A DNA stretch of 64,000 nucleotides from Halorubrum sp. CSM-61 (GTDB lineage Archaea > Halobacteriota > Halobacteria > Halobacteriales > Haloferacaceae). A program made the translations under genes and the position numbers. The stretch is taken from the NCBI RefSeq assembly GCF_003781945.1, contig NZ_RJJW01000003.1, positions 196,260-260,259 of the forward strand, written 5' to 3'. Below the pieces are notes generated by a model. That model searched no databases and was not told the origin of the DNA. It saw only the letters and a program-made list of their open reading frames with translations. Positions 26,945 through 34,751 of this stretch are shown here, one piece after another. Every line of letters begins with the position of its first letter. Within the stretch, counting starts at the first letter, position 1.

Positions 26945-28056
26945 CAGGCCTCACCCCCCACGATAGCGCCGGCCACGTCGTCGAGGTCGCGGACCTCGTC
27001 GACGCCGCCCGTCTCCACCGCGCGCTTCGGCATCCCGTAGATCACGCAGGTGTCCTCGCTCTGCGCGATGGTCCGCGCGCCCGCGTCGGCCATCGCTCGG
27101 ATCCCCTCCGCGGCGTCCGATCCCATCCCGGTCAACACGACGCCCACGAGGGGGCCGTCGACGACCTCGGCCGCCGAGCGCATCGTCACGTCCGCGGCGG
27201 GCGTGACCGACTGCGAGTCGTCCTCGTCGAGCTTGACGCGGAGCCGCCCGGACCGGTAGCTGTCGATCCGGGTGTGGCTCCCGCCGCGGGCGACGAGCGC
27301 CTCGCCGGAGCCGATCCGGGCGCCGTCGCTCGCCTCGCGCACGTCGTACGCCGAGGCCTCGTCGAGGCGGTCGGCGAACCGCGACGTGAACGCCTCCGGC
27401 ATGTGCTGGACGACGACGACCCGACAGTCGGCCATCGGCAGCGCCGCCATGACGCGCTCGACCGCGTTCGGTCCGCCGGTCGACGCGCCGATCACGACCG
27501 TCAGCGGCCCGTCGACCTCGGCCGTCGGGGTCGGCGCGGACGGGGCTGACGGTCCCGAAACCGCCGCCTCCGAGCCGCCCCCGGCGGCCTCGCGCTCGCG
27601 GCGGTCGCGCGTCGCCGCGGCGAGGTCGGCGCCCGCGACCGACCGGACCGCCTCGACGAGCCGGTCCGACTCGCGGGAGACGCCGGTCGAGACCTCGCCG
27701 CCGGGCTTCGAGAAGAAGTCGACCGCCCCACGCTCGAGCGCCTCGAACGTCACCTCTGCGCCCTCGGCGGTGTGCGCCGAGAGCATCAGCACGGGCGTCG
27801 GCGTCTCGTCCATCAGCCGCTCGACGGCTTCGAGCCCGCCCATTCCCGGCATCTCGACGTCCATCGTCACGACGTCCGGACGCGTCTCGGCGACCACCGA
27901 CAGCGCCTCGGCGCCGTCGCCCGCCTCGCCGACGACCGCGACCCCCGCGTCGGTCAGGAGGTCGGAGATCAACCCTCGCATGAACGGCGAGTCGTCGACG
28001 ACAACCACCCGCAAGGAGTCGTCGCGACCGCCTCGCCGATCCGTCGTCCTACTCAT
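26944..28056 (-). CDS. cheB: chemotaxis response regulator methylesterase CheB
   Basis: 370 residues from the ATG at 28056; another ATG at 28083 adds nine residues, but an ATTTATG box at about 28079-28085 favours the later start. Receiver domain with phospho-Asp66 (VVTMDVEMPGMGG), then the methylesterase with GASTGGPNAVER (Ser), VVVQHMPEAFTSRFA (His) and TGMGSDAAEGI (Asp). It demethylates or deamidates transducers and tunes adaptation. First gene of the minus-strand che operon, divergent from cheW. Confidence 0.93.
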   Translation of the reverse strand: MSRTTDRRGGRDDSLRVVVVDDSPFMRGLISDLLTDAGVAVVGEAGDGAEALSVVAETRPDVVTMDVEMPGMGGLEAVERLMDETPTPVLMLSAHTAEGAEVTFEALERGAVDFFSKPGGEVSTGVSRESDRLVEAVRSVAGADLAAATRDRREREAAGGGSEAAVSGPSAPSAPTPTAEVDGPLTVVIGASTGGPNAVERVMAALPMADCRVVVVQHMPEAFTSRFADRLDEASAYDVREASDGARIGSGEALVARGGSHTRIDSYRSGRLRVKLDEDDSQSVTPAADVTMRSAAEVVDGPLVGVVLTGMGSDAAEGIRAMADAGARTIAQSEDTCVIYGMPKRAVETGGVDEVRDLDDVAGAIVGGEA

Positions 28057-28158
28057 GTACGGAAGCGGGCCCAGAATCAGCATAAATGCACGGACCCGGT
28101 AATCACGCCTGATAATTCAGGGGACACGGTTATTGGTCCCTTCGCCGCAGACACGTCC

Positions 28159-28659
28159 ATGGCAGCCATCGAGACGGACGCCGAACCCACGAAGGTGCTG
28201 GAGTTCGGACTGGGCGAGGGGACGTACTGTCTGGACATCGGCGTCATCGACGAGATCGTCGACGCCGGCGAGCTCACGCGGATCCCCAACTCCCCCGACC
28301 ACGTCGAGGGCGTGATGGATCTGCGGGGGCGCACGACCACGATCGTCGACCCGAAGACGCTCTTCTCTATCGACGAGGAGGGCCCCCGCGAGCGGATCGT
28401 CGTCTTCGACGACGCGGAGATCGACGAGGGCGGTACGGTCGGCTGGATGGTCGACGAGGTGTTCCAGGTGCGCGACGTGGCCCCGGAGAACGTCGATCAG
28501 GCGACGACCGTCGACGACGAGGGTGTCAACGGGATCGTCAAGTCCGACGACCGCTTCGTGGTCTGGGTCTCGCCCGACATCGACGAGATCGCTGACCTCG
28601 ACGCGGCCGACCTCGACGCCGCCGAGCTCGGCGCGGAGAGCGAGGACGCCGAGGCGTAA
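28159..28659 (+). CDS. cheW: chemotaxis coupling protein CheW
   Basis: 166 residues from the ATG at 28159. The CheW fold is clear: EFGLGEGTYCLDIGVIDEIVDAGELTRIPNSPDHVEGVMDLRGRTTTIVDPKTLF and later GIVKSDDRFVVWVS. It couples transducers to CheA. It is divergent from cheB across about 100 bases holding both promoters. The Asp/Ala/Glu-rich tail is typical of halophilic proteins. Confidence 0.93.
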   Translation: MAAIETDAEPTKVLEFGLGEGTYCLDIGVIDEIVDAGELTRIPNSPDHVEGVMDLRGRTTTIVDPKTLFSIDEEGPRERIVVFDDAEIDEGGTVGWMVDEVFQVRDVAPENVDQATTVDDEGVNGIVKSDDRFVVWVSPDIDEIADLDAADLDAAELGAESEDAEA

Positions 28660-28716
28660 GGCGTCGGTCGCCGGCCGCCGACCGTTCGCGGACCGTCCGG
28701 CGATCGATCCCCGATC

Positions 28717-28734
28717 GTTCTCACCCGTGAGAAC
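28717..28734. promoter_or_regulatory. inverted repeat between cheW and the RecA-like gene
   Basis: GTTCTCAC CC GTGAGAAC, eight-base arms with no mismatch. It lies 58 bases past the cheW stop and about 42 bases before the next ATG, so it may be an operator of the RecA-like gene or the 3' hairpin of cheW. Confidence 0.4.
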
Positions 28735-28775
28735 CGGGTGCCAACCCTTAACCGGTGACCGACGAGTCGATCCGT

Positions 28776-29471
28776 ATGCGCGCCTCAAGCGGCGTTCCCG
28801 GGTTCGACGACCTCGTCGACGGCGGCTTCCCGGAGAACCGCCTGTACGTTGTCAGCGGCCCTCCCGGCAGCGGGAAAACGACGTTCTGCTCGCAGTTCGC
28901 CGCGCAGGGCGCCCGCAACGGAGAGGACGTGCTGTACATCAGCATGCACGAGACGAAGGAGGGGATCCGTCGCGACATGGGCGGGTACGACTTCGGGTTC
29001 GACCGCGCGCTCGACTCCGACCGGATCACCTTCCTCGACTCCTTCTCCTCGGACGGTCGACGCTTCTTCGGCCTACCGGGCGAGCGACGCGACCACTCCG
29101 GGGTGACGAACCGGCTCACGGGCTTCATCAACTCCCGCGACATCGACCGGGTCGTCTTCGACTCCACCATGCTGTTGCGGTTCCTGCTCGACGACGACGA
29201 GGACACGATGATCCAGCTGCTCTCCTCGCTGAAGCGGACGGACGCGACGACGCTGCTCATCTCCGAGATGACCGATCCGAGCGCCTACTCCGAGGAGCAC
29301 TACCTCGCGCACGGCGTCGTCTTCATGCACAACTACCTCGAGGACGGCGGGATGCAGCGCGGGATTCAGGTGCTGAAGATGCGCGGGACCGACCTCGACA
29401 CCGACATCCAGGGCGTCGAGTTCACCGACGGCGGGCTCCGGGTCGGCGAGGCCGCGGCGGTGGACCGCTGA
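28776..29471 (+). CDS. RecA/KaiC-superfamily ATPase
   Basis: 231 residues from ATG 28776; a GTG at 28755 is possible, but a CTTAAC element at 28747 suits the ATG. Visible are SSGVPGFDDLVDGGFPENRLYVVSGPPGSGKTTFCSQF (Walker A at 28-36), VLYISMHETKEG, VVFDSTML (Walker B-like) and a C-terminal KMRGTD. It resembles KaiC/RAD55/GvpD-type haloarchaeal regulators with a single ATPase domain. Function unknown; its place beside cheW suggests a link with taxis or archaellum control (FlaH/ArlH is a related fold). Its stop overlaps the next start (TGATG). Confidence 0.75.
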   Translation: MRASSGVPGFDDLVDGGFPENRLYVVSGPPGSGKTTFCSQFAAQGARNGEDVLYISMHETKEGIRRDMGGYDFGFDRALDSDRITFLDSFSSDGRRFFGLPGERRDHSGVTNRLTGFINSRDIDRVVFDSTMLLRFLLDDDEDTMIQLLSSLKRTDATTLLISEMTDPSAYSEEHYLAHGVVFMHNYLEDGGMQRGIQVLKMRGTDLDTDIQGVEFTDGGLRVGEAAAVDR

Positions 29472-29857
29472 TGTACGACCGGACCTTCGGCACGGAGTGG
29501 GACGATCTCGACCGCGAGGAGGCGGTCGAGCGCGCGTTCGCGCTCGGGGTCGCGGACGGCGTCGGCAGCGAGCGGCCGGCCGAGCTCGACCGCGTGCTGG
29601 AGAACTTCGAGAACGCGTACGACCGGAGTCTGATCGAGCTCTCGTACGACGAGGGACGGACGAAGGCGCTGGATATCGCCGCCGAGGCCGACGACGCCGA
29701 GGCGGTCTGGAACCGGCTCGTCGACGGCGGGGGCTCCCCCCGCGGTTCGCCCGTGTCGGCGGCGCTCCCTGGAGCGATAACGGAACTGACACTCACGAGG
29801 CGGCCCCGCGAGGGTCCCCCGTCCTCGCTTGACTTCCCGTCGATGCTTCGGAAGTGA
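29471..29857 (+). CDS. small acidic protein co-transcribed with the RecA-like ATPase
   Basis: 128 residues. Start overlaps the preceding stop by one base (TGATG), so translational coupling is likely. It has TEWDDLDREEAVERAFALGVADGVGSERPAELDRVLENFENAYDRSLIELSYDEGRTKALDIA, mostly helix, then a Pro/Gly/Ser-rich tail with no clear fold. I do not recognise the family; conservation next to a KaiC-like ATPase would make it a partner protein. The last 40 residues may be non-conserved. Confidence 0.65.
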   Translation: MYDRTFGTEWDDLDREEAVERAFALGVADGVGSERPAELDRVLENFENAYDRSLIELSYDEGRTKALDIAAEADDAEAVWNRLVDGGGSPRGSPVSAALPGAITELTLTRRPREGPPSSLDFPSMLRK

Positions 29858-29900
29858 TCCCTCGGAAGGGTTTTACCCGATACCGCCTCATGCCAGACAC

Positions 29901-30509
29901 ATGACCGTGCTTCCCGACGCTGTCCGCGACGCCGACAGCGTGCTCGTCACCGGGCCGCCGATGAGCGGGAAGTACGACCTGTTCAACCGACTGCTCGCCG
30001 AGTGGTCGACCGGACCGGTCGTCATCTCCACCGGCCGCACCGCGGAGAAGGTCCGCGAGGACTACGAGTCGATCACCGGGAGGGACGGCGACGACGTGGT
30101 CGTCATCGACTGCGTCACCCACGAGCAGGGCGACAAGCGCGACGACACGCCGACGACGAAGTACGTCGCCAGCGCCGGCAACCTCACCGACATCGGGATC
30201 AAGTTCACCGACGTGGTCGAGTCCTCCGCCGGCCGCGACCGCGCCGTCGGCGTCTACTCGCTGTCTCAGCTGTTGATGTACTGGGACCCCGAGCGAATCT
30301 ACCGGTTCACCCGCGTGATGACCTCGCAGACCTCCGGCGAGGGGTGGCCGTTCGTCGGCGTGGTCAACTCGACCGCCCACGACGAGCAGGTGGTCCACAC
30401 CCTCCACGAGCCGTTCGACGTGATCGCCGAGACCCGTGTCGAGGGCGACGCCCGGGAGTTCCGCGTCCGCGGTCGAGTCGGGCAGCCCTCGGAGTGGACC
30501 TCGTTTTAG
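29901..30509 (+). CDS. RecA-like P-loop protein (DUF7504-like)
   Basis: 202 residues from the ATG at 29901. A Walker A variant VTGPPMSGKYDL lies at residues 16-27. It is followed by GPVVISTGRTAEKVREDYESI, DVVVIDCVTHEQGDKRDD, RAVGVYSLSQLLMYWDPERIYRF and WPFVGVVNSTAHDEQVV, which suit the haloarchaeal DUF7504 family of degenerate KaiC-like proteins. The Thr/Ser after the P-loop Lys is Tyr, so ATP hydrolysis is doubtful. It is third in the run behind cheW. Role likely regulatory. Confidence 0.7.
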   Translation: MTVLPDAVRDADSVLVTGPPMSGKYDLFNRLLAEWSTGPVVISTGRTAEKVREDYESITGRDGDDVVVIDCVTHEQGDKRDDTPTTKYVASAGNLTDIGIKFTDVVESSAGRDRAVGVYSLSQLLMYWDPERIYRFTRVMTSQTSGEGWPFVGVVNSTAHDEQVVHTLHEPFDVIAETRVEGDAREFRVRGRVGQPSEWTSF

Positions 30510-30511
30510 GG

Positions 30512-31057
30512 ATCGGGATCTTTTGAAACCCTCTTCAGAGACGTTCTCGTCCGAAATAGTCGATCGCTGAAGCGGCCTTCTTGATCGATAGCGGGAGTGG
30601 ATATAGTACGTTGTGAGTGTGGTTGTTTATAAGCCGGATTGTGGTGTTGCTGTCGGCTGTTTATAAGCGATCGACTTCGCTCCGGAGGAGACCTCCAAAG
30701 CCCCAGCCGCTGGGGGCGGCGCACGCTCGCTGCGCTCCTCGGTCGCTCGTGTTACTCGCTCCCTGCGGTGCTTGGGTCGCCTGCGCCGCCCCCAGCGGCT
30801 GCCCCTTTGAGTCCCGCCCGTACCGCACAGCCTCACGCCTCCCCAGCCTCGCCGCTCGCTCCGCTCGCGGCGTCCCTCGCGCGGTGCTGCTCGGCCGCGA
30901 GGCGGCCTCGCAGGCACGCGCCGACCGCAACCGAATTTATAAGCGATCGTCGCCGTCGCTCACAGTCTTTTAAATATCGTCTCAACGCTGCCGATCTGCA
31001 ACATCCACTTCCGCTATCGCTCGCCGCGGTGGCTGTACTGACTGCACCCGGATCGGA
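30512..31057 (+). repeat. dispersed structured element, copy 5 (long form)
   Basis: Between convergent genes ending at 30509 and 31071. It aligns with copy 3 through 5' flank, core and 3' flank. TATA-like GTTTATAAG occurs near 30624 and 30658. Core: CTCCAAAGCCCC at 30692, stem 1 30705-30723 with 30782-30800 (19 pairs), CTGCCCCTTTGAGTCCC, C-rich box, a stem 2 at about 30850-30872 that is weak, and stem 3 30879-30887 with 30914-30921, enclosing 30893-30898 with 30902-30907 and the same TC/TC step as copy 3. TTTATAAGCGATCG at 30936 and TTTTAAATA follow. Confidence 0.85.
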
Positions 31058-31070
31058 CTCCTTCCCCTGA

Positions 31071-31673
31071 TCACCCGATCAGCTCGAACTCGGCGGCCAG
31101 CGGCGGGGCGTCGACGATCCCCCAGTAGACGAACCGGTACGTGCCGGCCCCGAGCGGCGGGCACACCCTCAGGTCCCGGTCGGGGACCGCGGACGCGATC
31201 GCCGCCTCCTCTAAGTCGATCGACCAGATGTACGCGCCGCTCGGGTCGAGCGTCTCCTCGTCTCGGGGGAGCTCGACCGCCTCGCCGGCGGCCGACCCCC
31301 GGACGTCCAGCCACCCCTCGCCCGTCTCGCGCTGGAGCGAGTAGGCGTGCCTCCCGAGGACCGTCCCCGGCTCGTCGCCGGTGTTGCGGAACACGAGCCG
31401 CAATGACTGGCCGTACGTCTCGGCGTTCCCCTCCGCCGACAGCTCGAACCGCGTCTCCCCGGCGTCGACGATGGTCCCCTCGACCGGTTCGTCGAAGGGG
31501 GCCGTCAGCCGGACGAACGCGTCGTCCTCGCAGGTCAGCGTCTCCGGGATCCCCTCGGGGCCCTGGGGCCCGTCTCCCGCGGCGAAGTCGAGGCACCCGG
31601 CGACGCCGACCGATCCGACGGCGGTGAGGGTCGCCGCGCTCGTCGCCAACAGATCCCGTCGCGTGCGCTCCAT
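31071..31673 (-). CDS. Tat lipoprotein, paralogue of the 16127 protein
   Basis: 200 residues. The signal MERTRRDLLATSAATLTAVGSVGVAGC has twin arginines and a lipobox, so the product should be exported by Tat and lipid-anchored. The mature part is beta-rich (RFELSAEGNAETYGQSLRLVFRNTG, RHAYSLQRETGEGWLDVRG) and ends RVCPPLGAGTYRFVYWG, as in the longer lipoprotein at 16127, which suggests an immunoglobulin-like domain. Function unknown. The 3' end faces dispersed element copy 5. Confidence 0.72.
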   Translation of the reverse strand: MERTRRDLLATSAATLTAVGSVGVAGCLDFAAGDGPQGPEGIPETLTCEDDAFVRLTAPFDEPVEGTIVDAGETRFELSAEGNAETYGQSLRLVFRNTGDEPGTVLGRHAYSLQRETGEGWLDVRGSAAGEAVELPRDEETLDPSGAYIWSIDLEEAAIASAVPDRDLRVCPPLGAGTYRFVYWGIVDAPPLAAEFELIG

Positions 31674-31723
31674 GCGACCCGTTGGGAGGCCGCCGGCTTG
31701 AACCGCACGCGTCGGTTCGGAGC

Positions 31724-31768
31724 GTGACAGGTGGTCTCAAAGGGTCGTGACAGGGGGTCTCGCTCCGG
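31724..31768. repeat. tandem 23-base repeat upstream of glmM
   Basis: Two imperfect copies of GTGACAGG-GGTCTC start at 31724 and 31747, about 45-90 bases before the glmM ATG and just upstream of the divergent lipoprotein. They could be a paired operator or a small duplication. Confidence 0.45.
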
Positions 31769-31813
31769 CGCCGGTTCGGAACCGCTTTCCCGGCGGCCGG
31801 CGCATGGCCGCCC

Positions 31814-33175
31814 ATGGAGCTGTTCGGATCCAGCGGCATTCGCGGGGTCGCGCTCCGGTACCTCACGCCGGAGCTCGTCCTCGAGATCGCGAAGGCCGCC
31901 GGCACGACCTGGGACGCCGACCGGGTCGCCGTCGCCCGCGACACCCGCACCACCGGCGAGCTGTTCGCCAACGCCGCGGCGAGCGGGCTCGCCGCGGTCG
32001 GCTGCGACGTCGACCGGCTGGGCGTCGTCCCGACGCCCGCGGCCGGCAACTACTGCGAGTCGGCCGGCGTCCCGTGCGTGCTCGTCACCGCCTCGCACAA
32101 CCCGCCGGAGTTCAACGGGATCAAGCTCGTCGGGGACGACGGCGTGGAGCTGTCGGTCGACGTGCTCGAACGGATCGAGCGGCGGGTCCTCGACGACGAC
32201 TACGACCACACGGACTGGCGGAACGCGGGCGCCACGTCCCGGGTAGAGGGCGCGGTCGACGACTACGCGGACCAGCTGATCGACGCGGTCGACGCCGAGG
32301 CGATCGCCGACGCGGACCTCACGGTCGCGGTCGACCCCGGTCACGGCGCGGCGTCGGTGGCGTCGCCGCGGATCTACCGGGAGCTCGGCTGCGAGGTGCT
32401 GACCGTGAACGCGACGCCCGACGGCCACTTCCCCGGCCGGGATTCGGAGCCGGTCTCGGAGAACCTCGAGGACCTCCGGCGGCTCGTCGCGACCACCGAC
32501 GCCGACGTGGGGATCGCTCACGACGGCGACGCGGACCGGGCGGTGTTCGTCGACGAGGACGGAGAGTTCGTCGACGGCGACACCTCGTTCGCGGCGATGG
32601 CGGACGCCTGCCTCCGCCCCGGCGACGCCGTCGTCAGCGCGGTGAACGTCTCACAGCGGCTCGTCGACGTCTGCGACGCCAACGACGCCGACCTCGAGCT
32701 CACGCCCATCGGGGCGACGAACATCATCACCCGAACGCGCGAACTCCACGAGGAGGGCGTGCGGGTACCGATCGCCGGCGAGGGGAACGGCGGGCTGTTC
32801 TTCCCGCCGTACCGGCTCTCCCGGGACGGCGCGTACATCGGCGCGCGCTTCCTCGAACTGCTCGCGGCCGCCGACGGCCCGGTCAGCGAGACGGTCGCCC
32901 CCTACGCCGACTACCACTTCGTGCGGCGCAACGTCGAGTACGCGGACGACGACGAGCGCGACGAGATGCTGTCGGCCGCGCGCGCCTACGTGGAGACTGC
33001 GGACGCGGAGCCGAACACCACCGACGGCTACCGGCTCGACTACGGCGACGCGTGGGTGCTCGTGCGTCCCTCCGGCACCGAGCCGAAGATCCGGATCTAC
33101 GCCGAGTCGGCCGACGCCGACCGCGCGGAACGGCTCGCGACGGACATGTACGTCGCGGTCGAGAGCGGGCGGTAG
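31814..33175 (+). CDS. glmM: phosphoglucosamine mutase / phosphohexomutase
   Basis: 453 residues, full length. Motifs of alpha-D-phosphohexomutases: FGSSGIRGVALRYL, LVTASHNPPEFNGIKL with the phospho-Ser, DGDADR (metal loop), GEGNGG (sugar loop) and VRPSGTEPKIRIYAES (phosphate loop). GlmM converts glucosamine-6-phosphate to glucosamine-1-phosphate for UDP-GlcNAc; the archaeal family also includes phosphomannomutases, so exact specificity is open. A short tandem repeat lies in the upstream divergent region. Confidence 0.88.
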   Translation: MELFGSSGIRGVALRYLTPELVLEIAKAAGTTWDADRVAVARDTRTTGELFANAAASGLAAVGCDVDRLGVVPTPAAGNYCESAGVPCVLVTASHNPPEFNGIKLVGDDGVELSVDVLERIERRVLDDDYDHTDWRNAGATSRVEGAVDDYADQLIDAVDAEAIADADLTVAVDPGHGAASVASPRIYRELGCEVLTVNATPDGHFPGRDSEPVSENLEDLRRLVATTDADVGIAHDGDADRAVFVDEDGEFVDGDTSFAAMADACLRPGDAVVSAVNVSQRLVDVCDANDADLELTPIGATNIITRTRELHEEGVRVPIAGEGNGGLFFPPYRLSRDGAYIGARFLELLAAADGPVSETVAPYADYHFVRRNVEYADDDERDEMLSAARAYVETADAEPNTTDGYRLDYGDAWVLVRPSGTEPKIRIYAESADADRAERLATDMYVAVESGR

Positions 33176-33226
33176 GGAGGATCGCAGGCGTTCGAGAGCA
33201 AGACACCCGTCAGCGACGCCGACCGA

Positions 33227-33625
33227 TCACTCGGTGACGGCGGACGCCGCCGGCTCCGAGGGGCACTTCGCCCACCGCATCGCGGCCGCGGCGTCGTTGA
33301 AGGGCTCGGCGTCGACCCCCTTGACGTCCATCGTCCGTTCGAGGTACCGCCGCTTTGGGCGTTCCGCGACCACCGCGAACCGCGTCACGCCGCGCTCGGC
33401 GGCGGCCCGCGCCGCGAGCCGGAGGGTCCGGCGGCCGGCGTCCGAGCAGGGTCGCGTCGTCCGCACGACGAGCACGACGGCGGTCACTCGTCGCTCGGCC
33501 GCCAGCGCCCGCCACCGATCGAGCAGCGCCTCGCCGTCCGACGGGGAGAGCCCCGTCCCGTGCGGGAGCTCGACGACGAGCACCCCGTCGTCGACCCGGA
33601 TCGACCAGCGCTCGCTCGGTTCCAT
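33227..33625 (-). CDS. STAS-like small protein, unknown
   Basis: 132 residues from the ATG at 33625, 26 bases after a minus-strand TTTAT box (33651-33658). Pattern WSIRVDDGVLVVELPHGTGLSPSDGEALLDRWRAL, then VTAVVLVVRTTRPCSDAGRRTLRLAARAAAERGVTRFAVV, looks like a beta-alpha-beta STAS/SpoIIAA-like fold, but I see no phosphorylatable Ser at the usual place. Role unknown. Confidence 0.6.
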   Translation of the reverse strand: MEPSERWSIRVDDGVLVVELPHGTGLSPSDGEALLDRWRALAAERRVTAVVLVVRTTRPCSDAGRRTLRLAARAAAERGVTRFAVVAERPKRRYLERTMDVKGVDAEPFNDAAAAMRWAKCPSEPAASAVTE

Positions 33626-33650
33626 GTCACTTCTTCTCACCTGTCGGCTG

Positions 33651-33658
33651 ATAAATGT
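33651..33658 (-). promoter_or_regulatory. TATA box of the STAS-like gene
   Basis: CATTTATC on the minus strand, about 26-33 bases before the ATG at 33625. Confidence 0.5.
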
Positions 33659-33911
33659 ACGGGGCTAGATATCTACTATGATAATCAAGAAGTGTCAGTG
33701 GTCGTTCCGAATGGCGCTCAAAGGGCGCTCACATCGGCTCTCACGCCCGTCTCTCCGATTCGATAACTGCTCCGCACCTCGGTATCGGTCGTGAGACCTA
33801 CCGCCTCACGAGAGGCGTTCGACGAGTAATCCGCTCGATCGTCGATAGCGCCGTCCGTCGCCACCTGACAGTTCCCGTCGGCGGTGAGCGTCGGTTTATA
33901 AGTCGCAGCCG

Positions 33912-34751
33912 CTATCGACGACGCTCGGTCGCCCCGTCCTCGGCTTTGTCGCGGCCGGCTTCCCCGTCCCCGTCTACCGCCTCGACGACGGCCCGCGCGA
34001 GCGCTTCGAAGTCGGCGTCGTCGGGGACCACGTCGACGTCGATCCCGCGTTCGGCGGCCGTCTCCGCGGTCGGCGGCCCGATGGCGCCGACGACCGCGTC
34101 GTTCAGCCCGTCGATCGCCGCGTCGCGGACTCCCCGATCTTCGGCGGCGTCGAGGAAGTGAGTCACCGTGAGCGACGAGGTGAACGCGGCGGCGTCGAGG
34201 TCGCCCGCGGCGGCCAGCGCCGCGGACTCGCCGGCTCCCTCCGGGCGCGTCAGTCGGTACAGCACCGTCTCGGTCACGGTCGCCCCGGCCTCGCGGAGCC
34301 CGTCCAAGAGCACGTCGCTGCCGTGGTCCGACCGCGCCACCTCGACGCGCTCGCCGTCGACGCGACCCGAAAGCGCCGCCACCAGCCCGGCGGAGGTGTA
34401 CTCGTCCGGCACGAGGTCGACGGTCCAGCCCGCCGCCCGCGCCGCGTCCGCGGTCGCGGGACCGATGGCGACGAGCGTCGCGTCGCCCGGTTCCCAGCCC
34501 GCCTCGGCGGCGAGTTCGACGCCCGTCTTGCTCGTGAGGACGACGTACGGCGCTGCCCCGGACGCGGCGGGCACCGCGCCCGTCGGCTCGACCGCGAGCA
34601 TCGGGTCCGCGACCGTCTCGGCGTCGAGCGACGCCAACAGTTCCTCCGCGTCCTCGATCCGCTCGTCGGCGGGGCGGAAGACGGCGACGCGGGGGGCGTC
34701 GGGATCGCCAGGGGCGTCAGCGTCGCCGCGAGCTTCGTCCCCGTCGCTCAC
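33912..34751 (-). CDS. hemD: uroporphyrinogen-III synthase
   Basis: 279 residues, GTG start overlapping the SUMT stop. The family is loosely conserved; visible are YVVLTSKTGVELAAEAG, VAIGPATADAARAAGW, YTSAGLVAAL, RSDHGSDVLLDGLREAGATVTETVLYRL, AFTSSLTVTHFLDAA and AIGPPTAETAAERG, all standard HemD blocks. It closes hydroxymethylbilane into uroporphyrinogen III. Last gene of the hemC-SUMT-hemD operon. The acidic C-terminal tail (DGDGEAGRDKAEDGATE) is dispensable-looking. Confidence 0.87.
   Translation of the reverse strand: MSDGDEARGDADAPGDPDAPRVAVFRPADERIEDAEELLASLDAETVADPMLAVEPTGAVPAASGAAPYVVLTSKTGVELAAEAGWEPGDATLVAIGPATADAARAAGWTVDLVPDEYTSAGLVAALSGRVDGERVEVARSDHGSDVLLDGLREAGATVTETVLYRLTRPEGAGESAALAAAGDLDAAAFTSSLTVTHFLDAAEDRGVRDAAIDGLNDAVVGAIGPPTAETAAERGIDVDVVPDDADFEALARAVVEAVDGDGEAGRDKAEDGATERRR

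Noticed and set aside
33626-33911. Possible sixth, decayed copy of the dispersed element (GCTCAAAGGGC and GGTTTATAAG)
   Set aside because: Only two short matches and no hairpin arms; could be chance.
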